Assembly (NCBI GenBank): GCA_963726755.1
Contig: CAVSDB010000001.1
Coordinates: forward strand, 1,240,001-1,304,000
Reading direction: 5' to 3'
Length of the DNA stretch: 64,000 nucleotides
Source of the DNA: DATKIY01 sp963726755
Lineage (GTDB): Bacteria > Actinomycetota > Actinomycetes > JAHEKZ01
The translations under genes were made by a program, and so were the position numbers. The notes below the pieces were generated by a model. It did no database searches. It worked only from the letters and a program-made list of their open reading frames with translations, and was not told where the DNA came from. This document shows positions 44,316-53,366 of the stretch, piece after piece. The stretch's first letter is position 1, and every line of letters starts with the position of its first letter.

Positions 44316-45604
44316 TACGTCATCCCGAAGAACTTCTGCGCCGCGACGATTCCGCTGATGAGTTCATCGATTTCTGCAGGTTCGTTGTAGAGATAGAACG
44401 ACGCGCGAGTCGTTGCGGGGATTTGGTACCTGCGGACGATCGGCCAGGCGCAGTGGTGTCCGACCCGAACGGCAACTCCCCGATCGTCCAGAACCTGACC
44501 CACGTCGTGCGGGTGAATTCCTTCGACGACAAAACTGACTGCTCCGCCCCGATCGGTTGCGGTGGTCGGTCCGATGACTCGAACCCCAGGCAACTCCGCA
44601 ATACGTTCGAGCGTGTACTCAGTCAGCAAGTGCTCATGCTGGGCGATCGTCTTCATGCCAACGGCTTCGAGGTAGCGAACTGCGGCACCCAGCGCTACTG
44701 CTTGAGAAACCGGGGGCGTGCCAGCTTCAAAGCGTTGAGGCGGCGGCAGGAACGTGCTGCGGTCCATAAAGACCTGCTCGATCATCGAGCCACCGGTCAA
44801 GAACGGCGGGAGCGCCGCGAGCAGTTCGCCACGTCCCCAAAGCACGCCGATACCGGTAGGCCCGAGCATCTTGTGACCGGAGAAGACGGCGAAGTCGACA
44901 CCGAGTTCGGGAAAGTTTACTGGCGCATGCGGCACCGATTGGCAGGCGTCGAGCAGCGTCAACGCGCCAACTTCGCGAGCCCGCGCCACGATCTGGTCGA
45001 CCGGGTTGACGGTACCCAGGACGTTGCTTTGGTGGACGAACGCCACCACCTTGGTGCGCTCGTTGATGACCTCGTTGAGGTTCGAAAGATCCAGACGTCC
45101 CTCATCAGTCAGCGACAGCCACGCCAGTTCAGCCCCGGTGCGTTGCGCGAGTAGCTGCCACGGGACCAGATTGGAGTGATGTTCCATCTCGGTCACCACG
45201 ATGCGGTCGGCTGGGCCGAGCCTGAATCGCGCTGCCTCTGGACCGCTGATTGCCGCATTGCCCATGGCATACGCGACCAAATTGATGCCCTCTGTGGCGT
45301 TCTTGGTGAAGACCACGTCTTCAAAACGCGCTCCGACAAACCCGGCGATCTGGGTTCGGGCAGCCTCGTAGGCGATCGTCGCCTCTTCGGCCAATTGGTG
45401 AGCACCACGGTGGACGGCCGCGTTGTGCTGCATCAAGAAGTCACGTTCGGCGTCCAGCACGGCGAACGGACGCTGTGACGTTGCGCCGGAGTCGAGGTAG
45501 ATCAGCGGCTTGCCGTCTCGAACCGTGCGCGACAGCAGCGGGAAGTCGGCACGAAGCCTCGCGACGTCCAGTGGGCTGTGGACCTGCTGCGCCGAGACGG
45601 TCAT
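44315..45604 (-). CDS. sufS: Cysteine desulfurase
   Basis: A 429-residue PLP enzyme of the SufS group. PLP Lys is in FSGHKMLGPTGIGVLWGR and the catalytic Cys in RVGHHCAWPIVRR. N-terminal LDSGATSQRPFAVLDA is typical. It takes sulfur from cysteine and passes it to SufU. Overlaps sufC by one base. Confidence 0.95.
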   Translation of the reverse strand: MTVSAQQVHSPLDVARLRADFPLLSRTVRDGKPLIYLDSGATSQRPFAVLDAERDFLMQHNAAVHRGAHQLAEEATIAYEAARTQIAGFVGARFEDVVFTKNATEGINLVAYAMGNAAISGPEAARFRLGPADRIVVTEMEHHSNLVPWQLLAQRTGAELAWLSLTDEGRLDLSNLNEVINERTKVVAFVHQSNVLGTVNPVDQIVARAREVGALTLLDACQSVPHAPVNFPELGVDFAVFSGHKMLGPTGIGVLWGRGELLAALPPFLTGGSMIEQVFMDRSTFLPPPQRFEAGTPPVSQAVALGAAVRYLEAVGMKTIAQHEHLLTEYTLERIAELPGVRVIGPTTATDRGGAVSFVVEGIHPHDVGQVLDDRGVAVRVGHHCAWPIVRRYQIPATTRASFYLYNEPAEIDELISGIVAAQKFFGMT

Positions 45605-46392
45605 CAGATCACCGGCTGACCCGCGGCCGCAGCCGGTTCCGCCGTCCCGAGGAATCGCTCGTAGCCCTCAGCCTCGAGTGCGTCCGCGAGTTCAGCGCCA
45701 CCGTTCTCGACGATGCGGCCATCGATGAAGACGTGCACGAAGTCTGGCTTCACGTAGCGCAGGATGCGCGTGTAGTGGGTGATCAGCATGACGCCGGTCT
45801 CGCCCGATGCGCGAACGCGGTTGATGCCGTCGGAGACGACCTTGAGTGCGTCGACGTCGAGCCCAGAGTCGATCTCGTCGAGGATGGCAATCTTCGGGCG
45901 CAGCAGTTCGAGTTGCAGCAGTTCGGAACGCTTCTTCTCTCCGCCGGAGAATCCTTCATTGACATTGCGCTCGGCAAACGACGGGTCCATGGACAATTGC
46001 GCCATCGACTCGCGGACCTCTTTAACCCAGAGACGAAGCTTGGGTGCCTCACCACGAGTAGCGGTCGCCGCCGTACGCAGGAAGTTCGTAACCGATACCC
46101 CGGGAACCTCGACGGGGTACTGCATCGCCAGGAACAGACCCGCGCGCGCCCGCTCGTCGACCGTCATCGACAGCACGTCGACGCCGTCGAGCGTCACGCT
46201 GCCACCGGTCACCTGGTACCGAGGGTGTCCCGCAACGGCGTACGCCAACGTGGACTTACCGGAACCGTTAGGTCCCATCAAGGCGTGGGTCTGGCCGGCC
46301 TCGATGGTGAGGTCAACCCCGCGCAGGATCGGTCGCGCCTCGTTGTCGGTGTGAACCTCGACGTGGAGATCGCGGATGTCGAGCACGCTCAT
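45604..46392 (-). CDS. sufC: Fe-S assembly ATPase SufC
   Basis: A 262-residue ABC ATPase: Walker A GPNGSGKSTLAYAVAGHPRY, signature SGGEKKRSELLQLELL and Walker B IAILDEIDSGLDVDAL, the SufC-specific variant with ILDEID. It energises the SufBCD scaffold. Confidence 0.95.
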   Translation of the reverse strand: MSVLDIRDLHVEVHTDNEARPILRGVDLTIEAGQTHALMGPNGSGKSTLAYAVAGHPRYQVTGGSVTLDGVDVLSMTVDERARAGLFLAMQYPVEVPGVSVTNFLRTAATATRGEAPKLRLWVKEVRESMAQLSMDPSFAERNVNEGFSGGEKKRSELLQLELLRPKIAILDEIDSGLDVDALKVVSDGINRVRASGETGVMLITHYTRILRYVKPDFVHVFIDGRIVENGGAELADALEAEGYERFLGTAEPAAAAGQPVI

Positions 46393-46724
46393 GAATTAGA
46401 CCCTTCTTGGATTGCTGCTTGTGTTGAAACGAGAACGTTGCCGTCCTCGACTTTGACTGGATAGATCGGAACTGGATCGGTCGCGGGCAGCGAGATCGGC
46501 TGACCGGTACGCAGATCGAACTGCGAACCGTGGAGCCAACACTCCAGATGACACCCATCAACGTCACCTTCGGAGAGCGAGACCGCTCCGTGCGAGCAGA
46601 TGTCGTTGATGGCGAATACCTGCTCCTCGGTGAGGATGACAGCGACGGTGACGCCATCGACAACGGCCTTGCGAGGTTCGCCATCGACCAAATCCGCGAA
46701 CTCGCACACAACTTGGTAACTCAC
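46389..46724 (-). CDS. Rieske-type [2Fe-2S] ferredoxin in the suf operon
   Basis: A 111-residue protein; the Rieske ligands are CSH (in NDICSHGAVSLSE) and CWLH (in HLECWLHGSQFDL). It resembles NirD-like/naphthalene dioxygenase ferredoxins. Such a gene is commonly placed between sufD and sufC in actinobacteria, where it may supply electrons for cluster assembly; the exact partner is unknown. Overlaps sufC and sufD by four bases each. Confidence 0.9.
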   Translation of the reverse strand: MSYQVVCEFADLVDGEPRKAVVDGVTVAVILTEEQVFAINDICSHGAVSLSEGDVDGCHLECWLHGSQFDLRTGQPISLPATDPVPIYPVKVEDGNVLVSTQAAIQEGSNS

Positions 46725-47884
46725 GGCACGCTCGTTCCTTCCAGCTCGCGCTCTAGTGCGCTCTGCAAACGTTCGGTGACGGCAGGTACACCGATTCGGT
46801 CTCGTAGTTCGGCGAAGAATCCATGGACGACTAGACGTCGCGCTTCGATCTCGGAGATTCCGCGCGCCATCAGGTAGAAGAGTTGGTCGTCGTCGAGTCG
46901 GCCAGTCACACTCGCGTGACCCGCGCTTGTGACGTCGCCGGTCTCGATCTCGAGGTTCGGCACTGAGTCAGCTCGCGGTCCGTCGGTGAGCAGCAAGTTG
47001 CGGTTGATCTCGTACGTCTCGGTGCCGATCGCGCTGGCCCGGATAAGTACGTCACCGATCCAGACCGAGTGCGCCCCCTGGCCTTGCAGCGCACCCTTGT
47101 ACGTCACGTTGCTGCGGCAGTGAGGGAAGGAGTGGTCGACAAACAGTCGGTGCTCGTGGTGCTGGCCCGGGTCAGTGAAGAACAATCCAAGCAACTCAAC
47201 CGAAGCGCCGGGGCCGGCGAACTCGGCCATCGGCGCGATCCGTACGACGTCGCCGCCGAGTGTCACCGAGACCTGAATCAGTGTCGCGTCACGTCCCACG
47301 CTGAAGTGGTGTCCTGAAAGGTGCACGGCGTCGTCGGCCCAGTCCTGAACACACACCAGCGTCAGGTGAGCTTGGTCGCCAACCTTGACTTCGAGGTTGT
47401 CCGCAACAAGCGCAGACCCGATGTGATCGATGACGATTACGGCTCGCGCGAATGGTTCCAACTCGATGTAGGTATGGCCGTAGGACGCAGCCGTGGCCCC
47501 CTCGCCACGAACGGTGATGTGAACCGGCTCGGTTAACTCGACCTCGCTCGGAATCGTCACGACAGTCGCCTGCTCAAAGTGAGCGAACGCCGAAGCCGCA
47601 ACTCGATCCGCTGGGCGTCCGACGCTGCCGAGACGAAGGTCGTCGCGACCGACGATCTCAACCCGCACCTGCTCGGACGCTGCAACTTCGGTCACAACTT
47701 TGCCGCCGGAGGTTGCGGTGTCGTCGTGCAACCCGCGAAGGCGAGCGAGCGGGGTGAACCGCCACTCCTCTTCGCGACCCACGGGGATGGCGAAGTCGGC
47801 CGGGTCAAACGACCGGTACCGCTCCCCGCGGTCGACTGCAGGAACCGCCCCATGTGAATGAGGCGTCGGTGTGCTGGTGGTCAC
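46721..47884 (-). CDS. sufD: Fe-S scaffold subunit SufD
   Basis: A 387-residue SufB/D-fold protein: N-terminal FAIPVGREEEWRFTPLARLR, C-terminal beta-helix with TGDVTSAGHASVTGRLDDDQ and LFYLMARGISEIEARRLVVH. It pairs with SufB and SufC. Two bases separate it from the sufB stop. Confidence 0.93.
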   Translation of the reverse strand: MTTSTPTPHSHGAVPAVDRGERYRSFDPADFAIPVGREEEWRFTPLARLRGLHDDTATSGGKVVTEVAASEQVRVEIVGRDDLRLGSVGRPADRVAASAFAHFEQATVVTIPSEVELTEPVHITVRGEGATAASYGHTYIELEPFARAVIVIDHIGSALVADNLEVKVGDQAHLTLVCVQDWADDAVHLSGHHFSVGRDATLIQVSVTLGGDVVRIAPMAEFAGPGASVELLGLFFTDPGQHHEHRLFVDHSFPHCRSNVTYKGALQGQGAHSVWIGDVLIRASAIGTETYEINRNLLLTDGPRADSVPNLEIETGDVTSAGHASVTGRLDDDQLFYLMARGISEIEARRLVVHGFFAELRDRIGVPAVTERLQSALERELEGTSVP

Positions 47885-47886
47885 GC

Positions 47887-49299
47887 TCAGCCCACCGCCC
47901 CTTCCATTTGCAACTCGATCAGGCGGTTCAACTCCAACGCGTACTCCATGGGCAGCTCACGCGCGATCGGCTCGATGAAACCGCGCACGATCATCGCCAT
48001 GGCCTCGTCCTCGCCCATGCCACGGCTCATGAGGTAGAACAACTGGTCCTCACTGAGCTTGGTGACGGTCGCTTCGTGTCCCATCGAGACGTCGTCCTCG
48101 CGGATGTCGGCGTACGGGTAGGTGTCAGAGCGGCTGATGTCGTCGATCAGCAAGGCGTCGCATTTCACCGTCGACTTCGAACCATGCGCGCCTTCGTGGA
48201 TCTGGACCAGGCCGCGATAGGACGTGCGTCCACCACCGCGCGCCACGGACTTGGAGATCACACTTGACGAGGTGTTCGGCGCTGCATGCACCATCTTCGA
48301 CCCGGCGTCCTGGTGCTGTCCTTCGCCAGCAAACGCCACCGAAAGCGTCTCGCCCTTCGCGTGCTCACCCATCAGCCAGACGGCCGGGTACTTCATCGTC
48401 ACCTTGGAGCCGATGTTGCCGTCGACCCACTCCATCGTCGCGCCTTCGTGAGCGTATGCCCGCTTGGTGACGAGGTTGTAGACGTTGTTCGACCAGTTCT
48501 GGATGGTCGTGTACCGGCAGCGCGCGTTCTTCTTGACGATGATCTCGACGACCGCCGAGTGCAGCGAGTCGCTCTTGTAGATCGGCGCGGTGCAGCCTTC
48601 GACGTAGTGCACGTACGCGCCCTCGTCGATAATCATCAGCGTCCGCTCGAACTGACCCATGTTCTCGGTGTTGATGCGGAAGTACGCCTGCAGCGGGATC
48701 TCAACGTTCACGCCCTTGGGCACGTAGATGAACGAGCCACCGGACCAAACGGCGGTGTTGAGCGCCGCGAACTTGTTGTCACCGGGCGGGATGATGGTGC
48801 CGAAGTACTCCTTGAACAGTTCCTCGTGCTCGCGCAGCGCGGTGTCAGTGTCGAGGAAGAGCACACCCTGCTCCTCGAGGTCCTCACGAATCTTGTGGTA
48901 GACGACCTCGGACTCATACTGCGCCGCGACACCGGCAACCAGTCGCTGCTTCTCGGCCTCGGGGATCCCAAGTCGGTCGTAGGTGTTCTTGATGTCGTCG
49001 GGCAGGTCTTCCCACGACTCGGCCTGCTTCTCGGTCGAGCGCACGAAGTACTTGATGTTGTCGAAGTCGATTCCGGTCAGGTCAGAACCCCATGTGGGCA
49101 TTGGCTTCTTGCCGAAGAGTCGCAGGCCCTTGAGCCGCATCTGCAGCATCCAATCGGGCTCGTTCTTAAGCTCCGAGATGTTTCGCACGACGGCCTCGGA
49201 CAGGCCGCGACGTGCGGTGGCCCCTGCCGAGTCGGAGTCGCTCCAGCCGTACTCGTAGGTGCCGATCCCATCAAGCTCGGGGTGTGCGGTGGTACTCAT
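47887..49299 (-). CDS. sufB: Fe-S scaffold subunit SufB
   Basis: A 470-residue core scaffold: SWEDLPDDIKNTYDRLGIPE, FIYVPKGVNVEIPLQAYFRI, YVHYVEGCTAPIYKSDSLHS with the conserved Cys, and QLFYLMSRGMGEDEAMAMIV. There is no intein, unlike mycobacterial sufB. The start overlaps the sufR stop by four bases, so repressor and operon are one unit. Confidence 0.96.
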   Translation of the reverse strand: MSTTAHPELDGIGTYEYGWSDSDSAGATARRGLSEAVVRNISELKNEPDWMLQMRLKGLRLFGKKPMPTWGSDLTGIDFDNIKYFVRSTEKQAESWEDLPDDIKNTYDRLGIPEAEKQRLVAGVAAQYESEVVYHKIREDLEEQGVLFLDTDTALREHEELFKEYFGTIIPPGDNKFAALNTAVWSGGSFIYVPKGVNVEIPLQAYFRINTENMGQFERTLMIIDEGAYVHYVEGCTAPIYKSDSLHSAVVEIIVKKNARCRYTTIQNWSNNVYNLVTKRAYAHEGATMEWVDGNIGSKVTMKYPAVWLMGEHAKGETLSVAFAGEGQHQDAGSKMVHAAPNTSSSVISKSVARGGGRTSYRGLVQIHEGAHGSKSTVKCDALLIDDISRSDTYPYADIREDDVSMGHEATVTKLSEDQLFYLMSRGMGEDEAMAMIVRGFIEPIARELPMEYALELNRLIELQMEGAVG

Positions 49300-50024
49300 G
49301 CGGGGGTCCTCTCGGAGAGGGAAAGCGGGACAACGGTGGTGCAGACGCCGTCGCCATGGGCGATGGTGGCGATCCGCTGGACATGGTGACCGAGCACTCG
49401 AGCGAACGCCTCGGTCTCGGCTTCACACAACTGAGGGAACTGCTCAGCGACGTGCGCGACCGGGCAGTGATGTTGACAAACCTGCGTGCCGCTGGGAGCC
49501 GGCTCCGTACTCGCTGCAAATCCCAACTGACTGAGTGCCTGAGAAAGTCCTTCGAGTTTGGCTGACAGGTGCTGCTGCTCCCAGTTCGCCCCCAAGGTGT
49601 CGCGCAACGACGCCTCGAGTTCGGCGGCCCTGGTTTGCGCGAACTGGGCAACCGCGTCGGCTCCGACCGTGGTTTCGAGGAAACTCAATGCCTCGGCCGC
49701 GAGGGTGTCGTAATCAGAGCGGAAGCGTGAACGACCGGAGTCGGAAATCAAAAAAGTGCGCGCCGGACGCCCGCGACCGCGTGCCGGCGATGGACCGTAC
49801 GGCGGCCGTTCTTGCGATGTGACCAGACCCTCGCTAGCCAGCGAATCCAGGTGACGTCGGACGGCCGTGGTGCTGATTCCGAGGCGCTCGGCAAGTGCCG
49901 CAGCAGTGGCAGGACCAGCGGTGACCAAGGAGGCAGCGACGCGGTCGCGTCCTTCGACTTCGGGCGACTGCCCACCGTCGGCGTCGCGCCCGCGGGGGGT
50001 CTGACGAGGCTTGGTCAATTTCAC
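49296..50024 (-). CDS. sufR: SufR iron-sulfur repressor
   Basis: A 242-residue regulator: winged helix (LAERLGISTTAVRRHLDSLA) and a C-terminal domain with Cys in QVCQHHCPVAHVAEQFPQLC and GVCTTVVPL, the probable cluster ligands. SufR senses cluster supply and represses suf. Its GTG start codon (50024) overlaps the left half of a CAAC-N6-GTTG operator, so autoregulation is direct. Confidence 0.92.
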   Translation of the reverse strand: MKLTKPRQTPRGRDADGGQSPEVEGRDRVAASLVTAGPATAAALAERLGISTTAVRRHLDSLASEGLVTSQERPPYGPSPARGRGRPARTFLISDSGRSRFRSDYDTLAAEALSFLETTVGADAVAQFAQTRAAELEASLRDTLGANWEQQHLSAKLEGLSQALSQLGFAASTEPAPSGTQVCQHHCPVAHVAEQFPQLCEAETEAFARVLGHHVQRIATIAHGDGVCTTVVPLSLSERTPA

Positions 50025-50037
50025 AACCCCATTGTTG
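50024..50037. promoter_or_regulatory. SufR-type operator, CAAC-N6-GTTG
   Basis: CAACCCCATTGTTG matches exactly the CAAC-N6-GTTG inverted repeat described for SufR binding in cyanobacteria. It sits at the start codon of sufR and 51 bases before the divergent ABC exporter gene, so both may respond. Binding is inferred from the match and the position. Confidence 0.65.
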
Positions 50038-50087
50038 CGTAAAAGACCCCGGCGCGCATCCCTGGGGGTCCCTTCTACGCTTCAGCC

Positions 50088-51017
50088 GTGTCTGAACCGT
50101 CTGCTGCCCTGGCCGTCCAGGGCCTGGTCAAGCGCTACCACGGCACCGCGGTCGTCGATGGCCTTGACCTAACGGCACAGCGTGGGGCCGTTACGGCGGT
50201 GCTCGGACCGAACGGGGCTGGCAAGACCACGACCATCGAGACCTGCGAGGGCTATCGCCGGCCTGATGCTGGCGAGATCTCGGTCCTGGGGATGGATCCC
50301 CGCCGAGACGCGGCTGAACTTCGTCCTCGAGTCGGAGTGATGTTGCAGAGCGGAGGGGTCTACGGCTCGGTCACTCCCAGGGCAGCGCTCGATCACGCCG
50401 CTGCGCTCTACGCCGACCCGCACTCTCCGGGAGCCCTGTTGGAGCGACTGGGCCTCGACTCCTCGGCTAACACCGCGTTCAAGCGACTCTCGGGCGGTCA
50501 ACAGCAGCGACTGGGTATCGCCCTGGCGATAGTCGGTCGCCCTGAACTGGTCTTTCTGGACGAGCCGACGGCTGGCCTAGATCCGCAGTCTCGTCACTCC
50601 ACTTGGGCGTTGATCAGTGACCTTCGTCAGGCAGGTGTCGCCGTCGTTTTGACCACGCACTACCTCGAGGAAGCCGAACAACTCGCCGACCACGTCGTCA
50701 TCGTCGATGCTGGACGCGTCGTCGCAGCCGGTTCACCGCAACGTCTGATGGCCGCCGATGGCGGCGACGTGGTGCTGTTCAACGCGCCAGCCGGTCTCGC
50801 GCTGACCGCGTTGATCGAACGACTGCCAGCAGGCGCGGCCGCGGCCGAATCCTCCCCTGGCGCGTACCGCGTAAGCGGCGCGGAGGCCGGGCAGCTTCTC
50901 GCGGCGGTAACTGGCTGGTGCGCGGAGACCGCCATTTCGCCGACGAGCATGTCGACGGAGCGACGAAGTTTGCAGGACGTCTTCCTCGAGATGACCGGGA
51001 AGGAGTTACGTCCATGA
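50088..51017 (+). CDS. ABC-2 exporter ATP-binding protein (DrrA type)
   Basis: A 309-residue ATPase: Walker A GPNGAGKTTTIETCEGYRRP, signature LSGGQQQRLGIALAIVGRPE, Walker B LVFLDEPTAGLDPQSRH and an extra C-terminal domain of about 90 residues as in DrrA. GTG start. ATGA overlap with the permease gene. An ABC-2 exporter pair at this place, between sufR and ctaA, is conserved in actinobacteria; the substrate is unknown. Confidence 0.92.
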   Translation: MSEPSAALAVQGLVKRYHGTAVVDGLDLTAQRGAVTAVLGPNGAGKTTTIETCEGYRRPDAGEISVLGMDPRRDAAELRPRVGVMLQSGGVYGSVTPRAALDHAAALYADPHSPGALLERLGLDSSANTAFKRLSGGQQQRLGIALAIVGRPELVFLDEPTAGLDPQSRHSTWALISDLRQAGVAVVLTTHYLEEAEQLADHVVIVDAGRVVAAGSPQRLMAADGGDVVLFNAPAGLALTALIERLPAGAAAAESSPGAYRVSGAEAGQLLAAVTGWCAETAISPTSMSTERRSLQDVFLEMTGKELRP

Positions 51018-51790
51018 ACCTCGACGTCTCACCTCGCCCGGGCGCTGCACCTGTGGGCCAGCGCATCTTGGCGCATGCGCGACTTGAACTAACCATGATG
51101 CTTCGCAACGGCGAACAGTTGCTGTTGACGGTCATCCTCCCGCTGGGGCTACTCGTCGGATTGAGTCTCACCACGGTGGTCGACCTCGGGGTCGGCCACG
51201 GCCGCGTTGCCCGACTCGATGTCGTGGTCCCTGGCATGCTGGCACTCGCGGTGCTGTCGACCGCCTTCACCGGGCTTGCCATCCAAACCGGGTTCGAACG
51301 TCGCTACGGAGTGTTGAAGCGGCTCGGCTCGACACCGCTGTCAAGGAGTGGACTGCTCGCGGGTAAGGCGCTTGCGGTTCTCATCGTCGAGTCTGGTCAG
51401 TTCGTCGTCATCGCTGGGACTGGATTTGTGCTCGGCTGGCGACCAAACGCGGTGGGCCTTGTTCTGTCGATATTGCTCATGGTCCTTGGCACGGCCGCCT
51501 TCGCCGCGCTCGGCTTGCTCCTCGCCGGGACGCTTCGGGCAGAAGCCACGCTGGCCGGAGCCAACGTCGTATACCTCGCACTTCTCGGCACCGGGGGGAT
51601 CGTGGTCCCCGTCGATCGACTCCCCGACTCGATGGCTCCGATCGTCGAGTTGCTGCCCTCGGCCGCTCTAGCCGACGCCCTACGTCAGGCATGCATCCAC
51701 GGGACTCTTGACGTCGCAGCGTGCGCCGTCCTGATCGGCTGGTTCGCCATCGGCTCCCTCGCCACCGCTCGCTGGTTCCGCTGGGAGTAG
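51014..51790 (+). CDS. ABC-2 type permease
   Basis: A 258-residue membrane protein with six hydrophobic segments, LTVILPLGLLVGLSLTTVVD and GLVLSILLMVLGTAAFAALG among them, and the ABC-2 loop TGLAIQTGFERRYGVLKRLG. The ATG at 51014 overlaps the ATPase stop and follows AGGAG. Partner of the preceding ATPase. Confidence 0.9.
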   Translation: MNLDVSPRPGAAPVGQRILAHARLELTMMLRNGEQLLLTVILPLGLLVGLSLTTVVDLGVGHGRVARLDVVVPGMLALAVLSTAFTGLAIQTGFERRYGVLKRLGSTPLSRSGLLAGKALAVLIVESGQFVVIAGTGFVLGWRPNAVGLVLSILLMVLGTAAFAALGLLLAGTLRAEATLAGANVVYLALLGTGGIVVPVDRLPDSMAPIVELLPSAALADALRQACIHGTLDVAACAVLIGWFAIGSLATARWFRWE

Positions 51791-51903
51791 CCACCTTCAC
51801 CGAAGAGGCCTGGCGATTGTGCATCTGAATCACCCGTAGCGGCAGAAGAGCACACGACAACAGCGTCAACCGCGCTGCTCGCCACCTCAAGGAGCCCCTC
51901 GTC

Positions 51904-52710
51904 ATGCGCAATCACCTAGCCGTCGGCGTCCTCATGGGCGTCGTCGCTCCCTTCGGTTTGTTTGCTGCCAGTCCGGCAGTTGCGGCAGATGATGCCCAGG
52001 TCTCGGTCTTCCACGGGATCCCTGACACCACGGTCGACGTCTTCGTCAACAATGACCTGACGCTGGACAACTTCAAACCGGGCGACATTGCCGGCCCGCT
52101 GGACCTACCGGCCGACACGTACTCCGTGAAGATCACTGACAGCAAGGACGACAAGACCGTGCTGCTCGGACCGATCGACGTGACTGTTGCCGCCGGTGGC
52201 AACTACACCATCGCCGCCTTCTTGGACGCCAAAGGCGACCCAACAGCCAAAGCCTTCCAAAATGACGTCAGCATGATCGCTGCTGGCCAAGCCCGCGTGA
52301 CCGTGCGCCACACGGCCGCAGCGCCAGCAGTCAACATCGAAGCCAACGGCGACGTGTTAGTGAAGGACCTCACCAATGGCAAAGAGGCCGTGGCCGAGGT
52401 TCCGGCTGACAAGTACGACGTGGCCATCGTTCCGGCAAGCGGAGGTAAAGCCGTCTGGAGCCAGAACGTCGACCTCGGCGAAGGCATGAACACCATTGCG
52501 TACGCCTGGGGATCGCTGGCTGATGGCAACTTCGCCGTCGCTGTCCAGACCATTGACGGCATGCATTCAGCCCCGACCGACGTGGCGGCTGGCGAAGTCG
52601 GCCTTGCCGACGACTCCCCCTCGACTTCGCCATGGCTCCTCGTCGGGTTGGCGGCTTCGCTGATCGTTGGCGTCTTTGCGTCCGTTCGTCTGGTGCGCAG
52701 CAGGGCCTGA
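51904..52710 (+). CDS. DUF4397 surface protein
   Basis: A 268-residue exported protein. A signal peptide ends near SPAVAA-DDAQVS, DUF4397 starts with VSVFHGIPDTTVDVFVNNDL and contains PLDLPADTYSVKITDSKDDK, and a C-terminal membrane helix is WLLVGLAASLIVGVFASVRL with a basic tail. There is no LPxTG-like motif in a clear position. AAGGAG precedes the ATG. A class F sortase follows 2 bases after the stop, so the pair is functionally linked. Confidence 0.85.
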   Translation: MRNHLAVGVLMGVVAPFGLFAASPAVAADDAQVSVFHGIPDTTVDVFVNNDLTLDNFKPGDIAGPLDLPADTYSVKITDSKDDKTVLLGPIDVTVAAGGNYTIAAFLDAKGDPTAKAFQNDVSMIAAGQARVTVRHTAAAPAVNIEANGDVLVKDLTNGKEAVAEVPADKYDVAIVPASGGKAVWSQNVDLGEGMNTIAYAWGSLADGNFAVAVQTIDGMHSAPTDVAAGEVGLADDSPSTSPWLLVGLAASLIVGVFASVRLVRSRA

Positions 52711-52712
52711 GC

Positions 52713-53366
52713 TTGAAGCATCTGCTGAGCCGACCTGCAGCCATCACGTTGGTGGTGGCTGCAGGTGTCGGCGTTTCCGGTGTTTTCGGTCTGAGCGTGC
52801 AGTCCAATGCCACCCAAGTGACTGACTTTAGGGCGCCGTTGCCTGGATCCAGCCACGCCGCAGAACTCCGGGCCACCCCTCGGCGGAGCCAGACGGCCGC
52901 GGCACCGCGCCCGCTGCGATTGACCATTCCCCGTCTTGGCGTTGCCGCCCCAGTCCGTTCCACGGGTGTGGAATCCAGTGGGACGGCAGAAATCCCGTCC
53001 GACGGTGACGACGTTGGGTGGTACAAGTTCAGCGCGACACCTGGTGATCCCAACGGTTCCTCGGTTTTTATTGGGCACCGCGACACAGTCGCCGAGGGCG
53101 CGGGCGCCCTGTTCGAGATGGACCAACTCCGCCAAGGCGATCGCCTGCTCGTCACCAACCGCGACGCGACGCTTGTCTACGGCGTGACCGCACGATCGTC
53201 GTTCGACAAGCAGGCACTGCCGGCCTCACTCTTTCGCACCACTGGCCGCCACGTGCTCCACCTCATCACCTGCGGTGGCGCCTACCTACCTGAATCCGGT
53301 GGCTACCAGGAGAATCTGGTGGTCACGGCTGTCTTGGTGCGGACGATCAGCGGACCACCCCGATGA
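52713..53366 (+). CDS. Class F sortase
   Basis: A 217-residue sortase with an N-terminal anchor (ITLVVAAGVGVSGVFGLSVQ). Catalytic His is in VFIGHRDTVAE and the Cys in LHLITCGGAYL (the TLxTC box). The third catalytic residue is expected shortly after, but the segment GGYQENLVV shows no obvious Arg, which is worth noting. TTG at 52713 starts the gene right after the DUF4397 stop. The stop overlaps the sigma factor start by four bases. Confidence 0.85.
   Translation: MKHLLSRPAAITLVVAAGVGVSGVFGLSVQSNATQVTDFRAPLPGSSHAAELRATPRRSQTAAAPRPLRLTIPRLGVAAPVRSTGVESSGTAEIPSDGDDVGWYKFSATPGDPNGSSVFIGHRDTVAEGAGALFEMDQLRQGDRLLVTNRDATLVYGVTARSSFDKQALPASLFRTTGRHVLHLITCGGAYLPESGGYQENLVVTAVLVRTISGPPR

Noticed and set aside
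48286..49389. 367-codon plus-strand frame over sufB
   Set aside because: Antisense of sufB, which is conserved throughout; His/Val/Asp-rich shadow translation.
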